This document shows, piece after piece, positions 1 to 8,974 of a stretch of 64,000 nt of DNA. The stretch is from Vicinamibacterales bacterium. GTDB taxonomy: Bacteria > Acidobacteriota > Vicinamibacteria > Vicinamibacterales > 2-12-FULL-66-21. The notes beneath the pieces were generated by a model. The model ran no database searches, was not told the origin of the DNA, and worked only from the letters and a program-made list of their open reading frames with translations. The stretch covers positions 107,540 to 171,539 of the forward strand of contig DASXLB010000028.1 of NCBI GenBank assembly GCA_036496585.1, in the 5' to 3' direction. Both the position numbers and the translations under genes were made by a program. Numbering within the stretch: position 1 is the first letter of the stretch; each line of letters starts with the position of its first letter.

Positions 1-2377
1 TCGCCGCGCCGAGCATGAGCGGGTCAGAGGCGCGAATCGCGTAGATCTGGCTGGCGACGATGCGTCCCGACAAGTAGGCGATGAACAGGCCGATCGCCGT
101 ACCGGTGAGCGCCAGCAGCGCGCCCTGGCGCATGACCAGCAGGAACACGCTGCCGGGCGTCGCGCCGAGCGCCAGGCGCGTCGCCATCTCGCCGCGGCGC
201 TGCGATACTGCGTAGGCGACGACGCCGTAGATACCGATGGCGGCGAGCAGGACCGCCACGCTGCCGAAGATCAGCATCAGCGTCATACCCAGTTGCTGCC
301 GCCGGAGCGTCCCGTCCACCAGGTCGCGCACCAGTTCGAACTCGACGGCAACCTGCGGATCGAAGCCGCGCATTTCGCCGCGGATCGCCGACTGCAGCGC
401 TCCGGTGTCTCTCGCCGACGTCGCCACCACCACGGTCTGGCGACGGAGCGGGTTCTGCGACATCGCCTGGTAGAAGGCCGGCTCCGCCTCGTCGGCCACT
501 GTCTTCTGGCGGACATCGTCGACGACGCCGATCACGATGACTTCGTTGCTGGGATCGGGATCGGGATAGCCGGCGGAAAACTGCAGGCCGATCGGATCGG
601 ATCCGTTCAGATAGCGCTTGACGAAGGTGCGGTTGACGATCGCCACCGCGCGCGTGTTGCGGCGATCGTCCGGCCCGAAATCGCGTCCCTGCAGCAGGCG
701 CGTGCCGGTCGCCTGGAAGTAGCCGGCGCTGGCGAGGCGCTGGCGCGTGCCCATCGGGTGCGCGGGATCGACGGGATGCCCGTGGAACGCGGCGATGAGG
801 GAGCTCTCGAGCGTGTTCCTCAGCGGAAAGCTCGAAGTCGAGCCGACGCCGGTGACGCCCGGCAGCGCGGCGAGCCGATCCATCAGCGTTTGTGAGGCCG
901 TGACGACGGCGTCGGGGTTGGGATACTTCGGGCCGAGGAACGAGACGTCGAAGATGAGGCGCTGGTCGGCAGCGAAGCCGAGATCGGTCGTGCGCAGGTT
1001 GGCGAAACCACGCACCAGCCAGCCGGCGCCAGCGACGAGCAGGATCGCGAGCGCGATCTCGATCACCGTCATCGTGCTCAGCCAGCGCGCGGTGCCGCGG
1101 CCGCCGCTCGCCGAGCGTGTGCTCTCGCTCATCAGCGTGCGGACGTCCGTCGCCGCCAGGCGCAGGGCCGGTGCGAAGCCGACCAGCAGGCCGCTGACGA
1201 CCAGCGCCACGAGTGAGAACAGCAGCACGCGGCCGTCGAAGCTGACGGCGTCGAGCCGCGGCAGCTTCGACGCGCCGAGCGCGAGCAGCGCGCGGACGCC
1301 GAGCCACGCCAGCGCGAAACCGAGGACGGCGCCGCAGGTCGCCAGCAGCACCGACTCGGTGAGCAGCTGCCGGATGATGCGCGACCGCGGCGCGCCGATG
1401 GCGACCCGCACGGCCATTTCGCGGGCCCGCGCCGCGCCGCGCGCCAGCAGCAGGTTGGCGACGTTCACGCATCCGAGCAGCAACAGCAGGCCTGTCGCCG
1501 ACATCACGATCACGAGAATCGGGCCAAGGTCGCCGACCACCTGCGCGACGAGCGACCGCGTGACGTAGGCGCGGTTCTTGTCGGCGGCTGGGAAGTCCTG
1601 GCCGAGCTTGTTCATGATCGGCGTCATTTCGGCGCTCGCCCGAGGCAGCGTCGCGCCCGGCTTCAAACGCATGAAGCCTTCGAAGAAGTGATTGATGTCG
1701 TCGGGCGCGAGCTGCTGGCTGAACCAGAAGTCGCCGCCGTGCGGCGTGTCGAAGTCCCGCCCGGCCACGCCGGCGATCGTCGTGTTGATCTCGGCGAAGT
1801 GAATCGGCTTGCCGACGATCGCGGGGTCAGCGTTGAAGAGCTCCTGCCAGACGCGATACGAGATGACGACAACCGGCGGTGCCGGCGGTGGCCCGGCCGG
1901 TGCCTGTCGGGGCGGCGTGCCGGGCGCCGGCGGTGGCGGCGGCACGGGGCGGGCGAAGTTCTGGTGCGTGAAGCCGCCCAGCGTCATCGGCAGGCCGAAG
2001 AGGTCGAAGAACCCTTCCGTCACGCCATAGACCTTGACGTGCTGCGGGGTGCCGTCCTTGTGGAGCAGCGTGAGATCGTTACTCTGCAGGCCCGCGGCGC
2101 GCACGATCGTCGACGTCGTGCCGTTGAGGCGGGAGATCTCGCCGTTCGACAGCAAGCCGGTCGTGACGCGCCCGTCGGTCAGCGTCGTCCGGATGCTGTA
2201 GAGATTGTTGGCGTCCGGATAGGGTAACGGCTTGAGCAGGACCGCGTTGAGCGTGCTGAAGATAGCCGTCGTCGCGCCGATCCCGAGCGCCAGTGTGGCG
2301 ATGGCCGCAAGTGGGAAAGCCGGGGCTCGAAGGTAGCCTCGGACCGCGAAACGGAGATCTTGCAGCAGTGTTTCCAT
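1..2377 (-). CDS. Orphan ABC transporter permease, MacB/FtsX type (ADOP family), 3' end cut by window
   Basis: About 792 residues are visible; the C-terminus runs off the left edge. The protein opens METLLQDLRFAVRGYLRAP, the usual N-terminus of acidobacterial duplicated orphan permeases. It then has one membrane segment (about residues 22-42), a MacB-like periplasmic domain, three clustered segments of a first FtsX domain near residues 285-430, a second periplasmic domain, and the start of a second FtsX domain (VAVLLAAIGIYGVVAYAVSQ). Such proteins are permease subunits of MacB-like machines that couple cytoplasmic ATP hydrolysis to periplasmic work. No ATPase gene is visible beside it, hence 'orphan'; its substrate is unknown. 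A proline-rich insert lies in the first periplasmic domain (about residues 140-170). Confidence 0.9.
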   Translation of the reverse strand, partial: METLLQDLRFAVRGYLRAPAFPLAAIATLALGIGATTAIFSTLNAVLLKPLPYPDANNLYSIRTTLTDGRVTTGLLSNGEISRLNGTTSTIVRAAGLQSNDLTLLHKDGTPQHVKVYGVTEGFFDLFGLPMTLGGFTHQNFARPVPPPPPAPGTPPRQAPAGPPPAPPVVVISYRVWQELFNADPAIVGKPIHFAEINTTIAGVAGRDFDTPHGGDFWFSQQLAPDDINHFFEGFMRLKPGATLPRASAEMTPIMNKLGQDFPAADKNRAYVTRSLVAQVVGDLGPILVIVMSATGLLLLLGCVNVANLLLARGAARAREMAVRVAIGAPRSRIIRQLLTESVLLATCGAVLGFALAWLGVRALLALGASKLPRLDAVSFDGRVLLFSLVALVVSGLLVGFAPALRLAATDVRTLMSESTRSASGGRGTARWLSTMTVIEIALAILLVAGAGWLVRGFANLRTTDLGFAADQRLIFDVSFLGPKYPNPDAVVTASQTLMDRLAALPGVTGVGSTSSFPLRNTLESSLIAAFHGHPVDPAHPMGTRQRLASAGYFQATGTRLLQGRDFGPDDRRNTRAVAIVNRTFVKRYLNGSDPIGLQFSAGYPDPDPSNEVIVIGVVDDVRQKTVADEAEPAFYQAMSQNPLRRQTVVVATSARDTGALQSAIRGEMRGFDPQVAVEFELVRDLVDGTLRRQQLGMTLMLIFGSVAVLLAAIGIYGVVAYAVSQRRGEMATRLALGATPGSVFLLVMRQGALLALTGTAIGLFIAYLSGRIVASQIYAIRASDPLMLGAA

Positions 2378-2447
2378 TCCGGGGAATTAGACGCAGGCCG
2401 CGGAAGGGAGGTTTGGGCAAAACGCCGGCTGGTGACACGATGGGGGC

Positions 2448-3236
2448 GTGAATCCATCCAGCCGCGCCCTTCTAGTGTTACTTGCCGCCTGCTGCGCCTG
2501 CTCGAAGCCCGAGGCGCCCACCCCGCGGGCCGTGGCGGTGGCGACGCGGCCGGCTTCCGCGCCGGCGGCTGCCGGGGCGGCGCCGGCACCGGCATCGGGA
2601 ACGGTGACGGGCGCGGTGGTCGAGACCATGAACGCGGCATCCTACACCTACGTGCGGGTGCACGGCGCCAACGGCGATATCTGGGCCGCGGCCCCTGAGT
2701 TTGCCGTGAGGATCGGCGAACAGGTGCGCGTATCGCTCGAGATGCCGATGGTCAACTTCCACAGCGCAAGCCTGAAGCGCGATTTTCCGCTCCTGTATTT
2801 CGTCACGCAGATCACCCCAGCCGGAGCGCCGTCAGCCAGTGCGCCAGCGGGTGATCCGCATGCCGGGGTCCGCTCGACGCCGTCCGCCGTCACCACGCCG
2901 ATGCCAGCGCCGGCCGGCGGCGTCACGATCGCGGCACTGTGGGCGAACCGCACGGCGCTCGCCGGCAAGCCGGTCACCGTCCACGGCGTCGTCGTCAAGC
3001 TGAACGCCGGCATCCTCGGCCTGACCTGGATCCATCTGCAGGACGGCACCGGCAGCGCGGGCGACGGCAGCAACGACATCACGGTGACGGCGGCTGGCGA
3101 CGTGGCGGTCAAGCCGGGCGATACCGCCGTCGCCACCGGTCTGGTCGGGATCAACAAGGACATCGGCAGCGGCTACTCGTATCCGGTGATCGTCGAGCAG
3201 GCGCGCATCACGGTGAGCAAGACGACGGGGTCCTGA
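2448..3236 (+). CDS. NrfJ-like lipoprotein with two OB-fold-like domains
   Basis: 262 residues, GTG start. A short signal peptide ends in a lipobox (L12-A-A-C15), so the product is probably anchored in a membrane facing the periplasm. Residues about 50-125 match the NrfJ-related family (ETMNAASYTYVRV, WAAAPEF, MPMVNFHSASLKRDF). Residues about 165-255 look like a second small OB-type domain (VHGVVVKLNAGI, TWIHLQDGTG). NrfJ-related proteins occur with cytochrome-based respiration, but their biochemical role is not established. The gene is divergent from the ADOP permease across 70 bases. A CACGAT hexamer ends 6 bases before the GTG, compatible with a leaderless start. Confidence 0.75.
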   Translation: MNPSSRALLVLLAACCACSKPEAPTPRAVAVATRPASAPAAAGAAPAPASGTVTGAVVETMNAASYTYVRVHGANGDIWAAAPEFAVRIGEQVRVSLEMPMVNFHSASLKRDFPLLYFVTQITPAGAPSASAPAGDPHAGVRSTPSAVTTPMPAPAGGVTIAALWANRTALAGKPVTVHGVVVKLNAGILGLTWIHLQDGTGSAGDGSNDITVTAAGDVAVKPGDTAVATGLVGINKDIGSGYSYPVIVEQARITVSKTTGS

Positions 3237-3315
3237 CCGACGAAACTGGGCGATCCGGAACGTCGAACGATCGCGCCACGTCCACTTTCTGCGTACAATT
3301 CCCGGGTTCACGTCA

Positions 3316-4557
3316 TTGCCACGCGGCACCCACCTCTCACTTGCGGACGCGCGGCGGCTGGCGCTGACGTCGCTCGGTTTCGGCGCCGCGCGCCCGACGC
3401 GAGCCGGTGTGCCACACGTGCGTGCCACCGCGGCCCGGCTTGGCGCGATCCAAATCGACTCGGTCAACGTCCTCGCGCGCGCGCATTACCTGCCGACGTT
3501 CTCGCGGTACGGGCCATATCCGACCGCGGCGCTCGACGATCTCGCGCACAGCCGCCGCGAGTTGTTCGAGTACTGGGGACACGCGGCGTGTTTCCTGCCG
3601 ATGGATCTGTATCCGCTGATGCGCTGGCGGATGGACAACCAGCGGGAGGCCTGGTCGGCGCTGCCGAAGAAGAAACGCGCGTTCCTGGAACGCGTCCGCG
3701 AGGAAGTCTCGACGCGTGGCCCGCTCGCGGCCGGTGAGCTGTCGATCGGCGGCAAGAGCACGGGGCCGTGGTGGGGATGGTCGGACGGCAAGGAAGCGCT
3801 CGAACTGCTGTTTCGCCAGGGACACCTGGCGATTGCGGGACGCCGCCATTTCGAGCGCCTTTACGATCTTTCCGAGCGCGTCATTCCCGAAGCGGTCTGG
3901 AATGCGCCGCGCGCCGCGCCTGACGACGCACGCAAGTCGCTGCTCGTCCGCGCGGCCCGCGCGATGGGCGTTGGCACCGCAAGAGACATCGCGCAGTACT
4001 TTCACATCGACGCCTGGTGGGATCGGCTCACGCCCGACGGCCTCCGCAAGCCCGGAGGGGGACAGCGACTCTTCGACGAGCTCGTCGAGGACCGTCAACT
4101 CGTGCGCGTCGGCGTCGAGGGCTGGAAGGCGCCGGCCTACCTGGCGGCGGGCGCACGAATCCCGCGCGCGATCGAGGCGCGCGCCATCGTGTCGCCATTC
4201 GATCCGGTGCTGTGGGAGCGCAAGTGGACCAAAGCCGTGTTCGGCTTCGACTACCAGATCGAGATTTACGTGCCGGGCCCGAAGCGGGTCCACGGCTACT
4301 ACGTGCTGCCGTTCCTGCTCGGTGATCGGTTCGCCGCGCGCGTCGATCTCAAGGCGGATCGCAAGCGCTCGACGCTGATCGTGCACGCCGCCTATCTCGA
4401 GCCGGGCTTCGACGCCGCGCGCGTCGCCTTGGCGCTGGCGGCGGAGCTGCGCACGCTGGCACGATGGCTCGCGCTGTCGTCGTTCGTCGTCGCGCGGAAA
4501 GGCGGCCTCTCGCCCCAGCTCAAGGCGGCGATCGTGTCGCCGAGCGATCCGGTGTAG
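3316..4557 (+). CDS. YcaQ/AlkZ-type winged-helix DNA glycosylase
   Basis: 413 residues, TTG start. It belongs to the HTH_42 family that includes E. coli YcaQ, which unhooks interstrand DNA crosslinks and removes bulky alkylpurines. The catalytic Q-x-D signature of the YcaQ branch is visible as Q46-I-D48 in the motif AIQIDSVNVLARAHYLP, followed by FEYWGHAACFLP and, further on, SPFDPVLWER. Length and motifs fit an intact enzyme. A TACAAT hexamer at 3294-3299 is the likely -10. The last 166 bases overlap the convergent transporter gene at 4392-6302. mutM lies 1.8 kb away and a second AlkZ-related gene at 9592-10413, so several base-excision-type genes cluster here. Confidence 0.85.
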   Translation: MPRGTHLSLADARRLALTSLGFGAARPTRAGVPHVRATAARLGAIQIDSVNVLARAHYLPTFSRYGPYPTAALDDLAHSRRELFEYWGHAACFLPMDLYPLMRWRMDNQREAWSALPKKKRAFLERVREEVSTRGPLAAGELSIGGKSTGPWWGWSDGKEALELLFRQGHLAIAGRRHFERLYDLSERVIPEAVWNAPRAAPDDARKSLLVRAARAMGVGTARDIAQYFHIDAWWDRLTPDGLRKPGGGQRLFDELVEDRQLVRVGVEGWKAPAYLAAGARIPRAIEARAIVSPFDPVLWERKWTKAVFGFDYQIEIYVPGPKRVHGYYVLPFLLGDRFAARVDLKADRKRSTLIVHAAYLEPGFDAARVALALAAELRTLARWLALSSFVVARKGGLSPQLKAAIVSPSDPV

Positions 4558-6302
4558 CGATCCGCGCCGACCGACTTGCGTGCAGCGTCGTCGCTCAGCA
4601 TCGCGTCACCGGCCGGCCACATGCCGACGACGAGCGTCGCTGCAGGCGCCTGATGGCGGACGCGATCGACGAGGTACCTGAGATGCGGCGGCGAGCCGTT
4701 CAACTCGAGATGCGCGATCGCGACCGCGCTGACGCCGGTGAGATCGAGCCCGCCGATCTCGGCGCGTGACACCGCGTGATGCGGCACGCGCTCGGTCCGG
4801 AAACCGTCCCGCGTCAGCAACTGCTCCAGCATCGCCGCCACCACTTCGTCGAGGCAGCCGCGCCCGGCGACACACGCCACGACGCCGTCCCTGGCGGCCG
4901 GCGGTTCGCCGTTCCGCGTCGCCGTCAGGCGTCCGAGCTCGTCGACGATCGACGTCATCAACCGGAGGATCGCCTCCACCCGCGTCGGCTCGAGCGATCC
5001 ACGCGCTTCGTCGTGCGCGGCCAGCACCAGGGCGGGCAAGGCCACGCAGTCGTAGTACTCCACCAGCGAATGGCCGGCGACGTAGGCCTCGGCGTGCGCC
5101 AGGATGTCGTCGAGATCGCCGGACAGGATCCGCTGGTAGATACGATCGGCGGCCGGCAGCGCCGGCCGGTCTCCGAGCAGTACGTCGAAGAACTCGAGAG
5201 GCTTCGCATGGCGGCCCACGACGACGAGACACAACGTCAGCGGCGTGGACAGAATGAGGCCCATCGGCCCCCACAGCCATGTCCAGAACAGCGCGGCCAC
5301 GATCACCGAGATCGGCGACAGCCCGGTCGAGTGGCCGTAGAGCAGCGGTTCGACAACGTAACCCGTGATCGGCTCGACGACGACGAAGAGCAGGCCGACG
5401 TAGACGGCAGCCGTCCAGCCCGGATCGACGCCGGCGGCCAGCGCCAGCGGTGCGATGGCGGCAAGGATCGGACCGACGTAGGGCACGAACCGCAGCACGC
5501 CGGCCAGCACGCCCCACACCGCCGGCGATGGAATCCCGATCGCCCACAATCCCACGCCGATCACGATGCCAAAGGTCGTGTTGACGGCGAGTTGCGACAC
5601 GAAATAGCGGCTCAGCCGCTGGCCCGCGTCGTCGATCGCGAGCGTCGTGCGGTTCAGATCCGAGGAGCCCACCAGGCGAATGAAGCGGTCGCGCAGGTCC
5701 TCCTTCTGGATCAGGATGAAGATCGCGACGACGATGACGATGACTGTGGTTTCGAGGGGTCCCACCACCGGCTTGATGATGGTACCGGCCATCGCGAACG
5801 GCGAGGCCGCCTGCGGCGCGACTTCGACGACGGTCGGCGACGCGGGGGTGGCGCTGCGCGCGCGGCCCGCCGGCGTCCGGACCGGAGCCGGCGGTGCGGC
5901 GGCCGGCGGGCGCGTCACGCCGGGAATCAGCCTGGCGAGCGCATCGAAGCGCGCCGTCGCGAATGTCTGCGCGCCGTCGATCTTGCGGCCGATCGTTTCG
6001 GCGTATTGCGGCGCGTTGTCAGCGAGCGTCGACGCCTGGGTGCCGAGGAGCGTGGCGATGAGTCCAATCACCCCGAGCGCGACCAGCACGCTGGCGACGA
6101 CCGCCGGCGCGCGCCAGAGTCCGAGGCGGCCGAGCAGGTTGACGAGCGGCGACAGGATGAACGACAGGATCACGGCCAGCGTGATCGGGATGAAGACCTC
6201 CTTCGCCACGTAGAGCGCGGCGATCACGATGACGCCGATCGCGAGCGCGAGCAGAGCGCGCGCTTCGGGAATCCGCAGCTCGGCTGTTGACGGCTCGGGC
6301 AT
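4392..6302 (-). CDS. AI-2E family transporter (PerM-like) with C-terminal cobalamin-domain-like extension
   Basis: 636 residues from the ATG at 6302; another ATG at 6317 would add five residues. Residues about 10-80 and 190-380 form the membrane core of the AI-2E/PerM family, including the family signature GHSTGLSPISVIV. Members export small solutes; the substrate cannot be told here. After the membrane part, about 250 soluble residues follow: a helical stretch (HSLVEYYDCVALPALVLA) and a Rossmann-like region (VVACVAGRGCLDEVVAAMLE ... TLVVGMWPAG). This resembles the helical plus Rossmann pair of B12-binding modules but has no DxHxxG motif, so cobalamin binding is doubtful. The extreme C-terminus is low complexity (Ala, Ser, Arg) and is encoded opposite the YcaQ-type gene. 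It lies downstream of mutM on the same strand, 60 bases apart. Confidence 0.85.
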   Translation of the reverse strand: MPEPSTAELRIPEARALLALAIGVIVIAALYVAKEVFIPITLAVILSFILSPLVNLLGRLGLWRAPAVVASVLVALGVIGLIATLLGTQASTLADNAPQYAETIGRKIDGAQTFATARFDALARLIPGVTRPPAAAPPAPVRTPAGRARSATPASPTVVEVAPQAASPFAMAGTIIKPVVGPLETTVIVIVVAIFILIQKEDLRDRFIRLVGSSDLNRTTLAIDDAGQRLSRYFVSQLAVNTTFGIVIGVGLWAIGIPSPAVWGVLAGVLRFVPYVGPILAAIAPLALAAGVDPGWTAAVYVGLLFVVVEPITGYVVEPLLYGHSTGLSPISVIVAALFWTWLWGPMGLILSTPLTLCLVVVGRHAKPLEFFDVLLGDRPALPAADRIYQRILSGDLDDILAHAEAYVAGHSLVEYYDCVALPALVLAAHDEARGSLEPTRVEAILRLMTSIVDELGRLTATRNGEPPAARDGVVACVAGRGCLDEVVAAMLEQLLTRDGFRTERVPHHAVSRAEIGGLDLTGVSAVAIAHLELNGSPPHLRYLVDRVRHQAPAATLVVGMWPAGDAMLSDDAARKSVGADRYTGSLGDTIAALSWGERPPFRATTNDDSASHRASVRSSAASAKATRAASKPGSR

Positions 6303-6362
6303 GTCGCATACAAGCATGCCATGAGCGACCGCACGCGACCCCGCACGGAACGGGCGTGTCGT

Positions 6363-7175
6363 TCATCGCTGGCAGACAGAGCAGAAGAACGTCGACCGGC
6401 CCGCCAACCTACGGCGCACGATGGTGCCGCCGCATCCCGGGCGGCGGCACCGTTTGGCTTCGCGATCGTAGACGCGGAACCGTTCGGTGCGATACGTCGC
6501 GCGCGATTGCCGGTCGATCGCTTCGGTCAGCACCTGCTTGATCGCCCGCACGAGCTGCCGCGCCGCGTCTGTCGGCGCTCCCGCCCGCGTCGCCATCGTC
6601 GACGCCTGACGCTCCGGCGACAGCTTCGCAACATGCAGGGCCTCCACCACATAGATGTTGCCGAGCCCGGCGACGACATGCTGGTCGAGGAGCAGCGATT
6701 TGAGCGGGGCCTTCCTGCCCGTCACCGCTTTGGCCAGCGCGGCTGCGTCGAACTCGGGCGACAGCGGTTCCGGGCCGAGCGTGCTGAGGACGGGATGCGC
6801 CGCGCCTCGCGCGACCAGATCCATGAACCCGAACCGCCGAGGATCGTTGAAGGTGACGACCCGCCGGGAAGACATCCGGAAGATCACGTGATCGTGGCGC
6901 GCGTCCTCCGGATCCTCGCGCCTGACGTCGATTTCGAACCAGCCCGACATGCCGAGGTGCATCACGAGCGTCTCCCCAGACGAGAGCGGGACGACGAGAT
7001 ATTTGGCGCGCCGCTGGACCGCGAGCGCCGTCTTCCCCGTCAGCCGCGCCGCGAAGCGCGGCGGAAACGGCGTGCGCAGATCGGGGCGGTTGAGGATGAC
7101 CCGCACGAACGCCTTGCCCGCCATCGCGGGTTCGAGACGGCGGCGAACGGTTTCGACTTCGGGAAGCTCGGGCAT
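6363..7175 (-). CDS. mutM: Formamidopyrimidine-DNA glycosylase (Fpg)
   Basis: 270 residues, normal length for Fpg. It starts MPELPEVETVRRRLEP, so the catalytic Pro2 and Glu3 are present; the lysine motif AKYLVV and the DNA-binding region DPRRFGFMDL follow. The C-terminus carries the zinc finger: CRRPGC paired with CSVCQR, with GRSTFF between them. The enzyme removes oxidised purines such as 8-oxoguanine and cleaves the abasic site. The first cysteine pair has four residues between the cysteines rather than two, a variant spacing that should still bind zinc. The gene is followed on the same strand by the AI-2E-type transporter and may be cotranscribed with it. Confidence 0.95.
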   Translation of the reverse strand: MPELPEVETVRRRLEPAMAGKAFVRVILNRPDLRTPFPPRFAARLTGKTALAVQRRAKYLVVPLSSGETLVMHLGMSGWFEIDVRREDPEDARHDHVIFRMSSRRVVTFNDPRRFGFMDLVARGAAHPVLSTLGPEPLSPEFDAAALAKAVTGRKAPLKSLLLDQHVVAGLGNIYVVEALHVAKLSPERQASTMATRAGAPTDAARQLVRAIKQVLTEAIDRQSRATYRTERFRVYDREAKRCRRPGCGGTIVRRRLAGRSTFFCSVCQR

Positions 7176-7271
7176 GGGTGCTTCAGCATCGCAGATCCAC
7201 GACTCATCCCGTTGCCCCGCGGCTCCGGATCTCCTGAACTCCCGCGATCGGTTTCCGCTAGGCTACAAGCG

Positions 7272-7766
7272 ATGCGCGAAGTCTGGCTGCGCGGAGGAAT
7301 CGTCGAGGGGGTGCCGCCGCTGCTGCAGCCGGTCGCACACAGCCTGCTGCAGAGCCGCGAAGAAGTGGAACACCTGCTGACGGGGATGACGCCTGCCGTG
7401 ATCTGGCAGGCGCGCCACGGCGCCGCGACCGTCGGTTTCCACGTCCTGCACGCCCTCGGCAGCCTCGATCGCTTGTTCACCTACGCGCGCGGCGCGATGT
7501 TGTCAGACGCGCAACTGCAGGTGCTGCGGCAGGAAGCGGGGCCGGATCCCGAGCTCGCGGCCGACGAGCTGATCGCCGGATTCGACGCGGCGGTCACGCG
7601 CGCGCTCGATCAGCTGCGTGGGACCAGCGCGTCAGCGCTGACCGACGCTCGTGCCGTCGGACGCGGCAGGCTGCCATCGACCGTTGTCGGCTTGCTGTTT
7701 CACGCTGCCGAGCACACGCAGCGTCATATCGGCCAGGCGACGTCGACGGCGAAGCTGCTGGCCTGA
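7272..7766 (+). CDS. DinB-like small helical protein
   Basis: 164 residues. Spaced histidines in FHVLHALGSLDRL (middle) and LLFHAAEHTQRHIGQ (C-terminus) match the three-His metal site of the DinB/YfiT four-helix-bundle superfamily. Members include mycothiol- and bacillithiol-dependent transferases and many uncharacterised damage- or stress-linked proteins. No specific reaction can be assigned. A TAGGCT hexamer at 7259-7264 ends 7 bases before the ATG and there is no Shine-Dalgarno, so the transcript may be leaderless. Other DinB-superfamily-like genes occur at 22675 and 56293. Confidence 0.75.
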   Translation: MREVWLRGGIVEGVPPLLQPVAHSLLQSREEVEHLLTGMTPAVIWQARHGAATVGFHVLHALGSLDRLFTYARGAMLSDAQLQVLRQEAGPDPELAADELIAGFDAAVTRALDQLRGTSASALTDARAVGRGRLPSTVVGLLFHAAEHTQRHIGQATSTAKLLA

Positions 7767-7806
7767 CCGCCTGCCGGCCGACCAGGGTTCCAGCCGTACG
7801 CCGGTG

Positions 7807-8184
7807 CTACTTGGCAGCGGCCCGCCTGGGCGCGCGCTTCCGCGCGATCGCGTCGACGAATCGCCATGCCGCATGCAGCAGGTCGGCGAGCGCGGCGCGG
7901 TCGATCGCTGCCAACCGCACCAGCACACACGGATAGCCTTCATAGTGCGGCTTCAAATAGTAGGTCGCCGGATCGTCGGCGATCATCGCGTCGCGCTGAT
8001 CGGCGCCGATGCGGACGACGAGCGTGCCGGGCTCGGCGGATTTGTGCGAGGCGGCGCACGCGAGCAGCGCCCCACGCAGTTTGAGCGCCGGCACCCCCCA
8101 CGCTGTCCCTTCTTCGACACCCGGCAGCGTCGCGCCGATCGCACGAACGGTCTCGAAGGTGGATGCGGGCCGGCGGCGCGCCAT
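7807..8184 (-). CDS. MmcQ/YjbR family protein
   Basis: 125 residues from the ATG at 8184. The family pattern is clear: an N-terminal helix with LPGVEEGTAWGVPALKLRG, then VVRIGADQRDAMIADDP and YYLKPHYEGYPCVLVRL. MmcQ/YjbR proteins have a CyaY-like fold; a DNA-binding role has been suggested but is not firm. A TACAAT -10 (reverse complement of 8190-8195) ends 5 bases before the start codon, which supports this start and a leaderless message over the longer in-frame extension to 8310. Confidence 0.8.
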   Translation of the reverse strand: MARRRPASTFETVRAIGATLPGVEEGTAWGVPALKLRGALLACAASHKSAEPGTLVVRIGADQRDAMIADDPATYYLKPHYEGYPCVLVRLAAIDRAALADLLHAAWRFVDAIARKRAPRRAAAK

Positions 8185-8336
8185 GGGGCATTGTAGCGGC
8201 GCCGGCTTACGTGAAGGCCACTCCCGGTATTCCAACGAGGCGCTGACCGCCAGCGAGATCGTCGGCGTCGCCAGCCGGTCTTGAGGTGACGGGATGCACG
8301 CCAAGTCCACTACGAGCGCCTATGATGGACAGCACC

Positions 8337-8933
8337 ATGCTCGCCCGTCCCGGCGCGGCTGCGGCGATCCTGACGACTCTGTCATCGGCATGCCTCCTGG
8401 CGACGGCGGCCCCCGTATCGGCGCAGGGCATCGAGATCGCGCCGATCGCGGGAGTCCGTGCCGGCGGCGCCGAGTTCATCACGATCACCGGGCCACATGT
8501 GGATCGCGGCAGCACGCCGGCGCTCGGCGTCGTCGTCGACGTGCCACTGGACGACGGCCTCCAGTTCGAAGGGGCCTTCAGCCACCAGCGCACGGGCGAC
8601 GTGACGACGGATCACTGGCAGGCGGGCGGACTGCAGGAGTACTTCTTCCACGGCCGTGTCCGGCCGTTCGTCACCGGCGTGCTCGGGCTGACGCGCTACG
8701 GCGTCGGGGGGGACAACGAGGTCCGCTTCCTAGCGGGCGCCGGAGGCGGCGTCAAGCTCTGGTCTTCATCGCGCGTCGGCCTCCGGGTCGACGGCCGACT
8801 CTTCGCGACGATCCTCGACGCCCAAGGCACGCGGTTGTTCTGTAGCGGCAACAGCCCGTGCTTCGTTCAGCTGCACGTCCACGCCGCCTGGCAGGGAGAA
8901 TTCACCGCGGGTCTCGTCGTCAGGCTTCCTTGA
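8337..8933 (+). CDS. Secreted or outer-membrane beta-barrel-like protein, function unknown
   Basis: 198 residues. The start is placed at the ATG at 8337 because a TATGAT hexamer (8321-8326) overlaps the upstream ATGs and ends 10 bases before it; the resulting N-terminus is a standard signal peptide ending near PVSAQ. The mature part has alternating, glycine-rich strands (GVVVDVPLDDGLQFEGAFSH, FVTGVLGLTRYG, FLAGAGGGVKLWSSSRVGLR) typical of small OmpA/OmpW-like eight-stranded barrels and ends in a hydrophobic strand. I recognise no named family. Confidence 0.6.
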   Translation: MLARPGAAAAILTTLSSACLLATAAPVSAQGIEIAPIAGVRAGGAEFITITGPHVDRGSTPALGVVVDVPLDDGLQFEGAFSHQRTGDVTTDHWQAGGLQEYFFHGRVRPFVTGVLGLTRYGVGGDNEVRFLAGAGGGVKLWSSSRVGLRVDGRLFATILDAQGTRLFCSGNSPCFVQLHVHAAWQGEFTAGLVVRLP

Positions 8934-8974
8934 TCGCGCTTCCTTCACCGTTCTGCGACGCGTAGCATGAGGCG

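Noticed and set aside
24-1472. Long minus-strand open frame rich in Arg, Ala and Gly
   Set aside because: It is out of frame with the ADOP permease on the same strand, which has clear membrane and family motifs; the translation of this frame is compositional noise from GC-rich codons.
4776-6290. 504-codon open frame opposite the AI-2E-type transporter
   Set aside because: The antisense translation is His/Arg/Asp-rich without domains, as expected opposite a high-GC gene.
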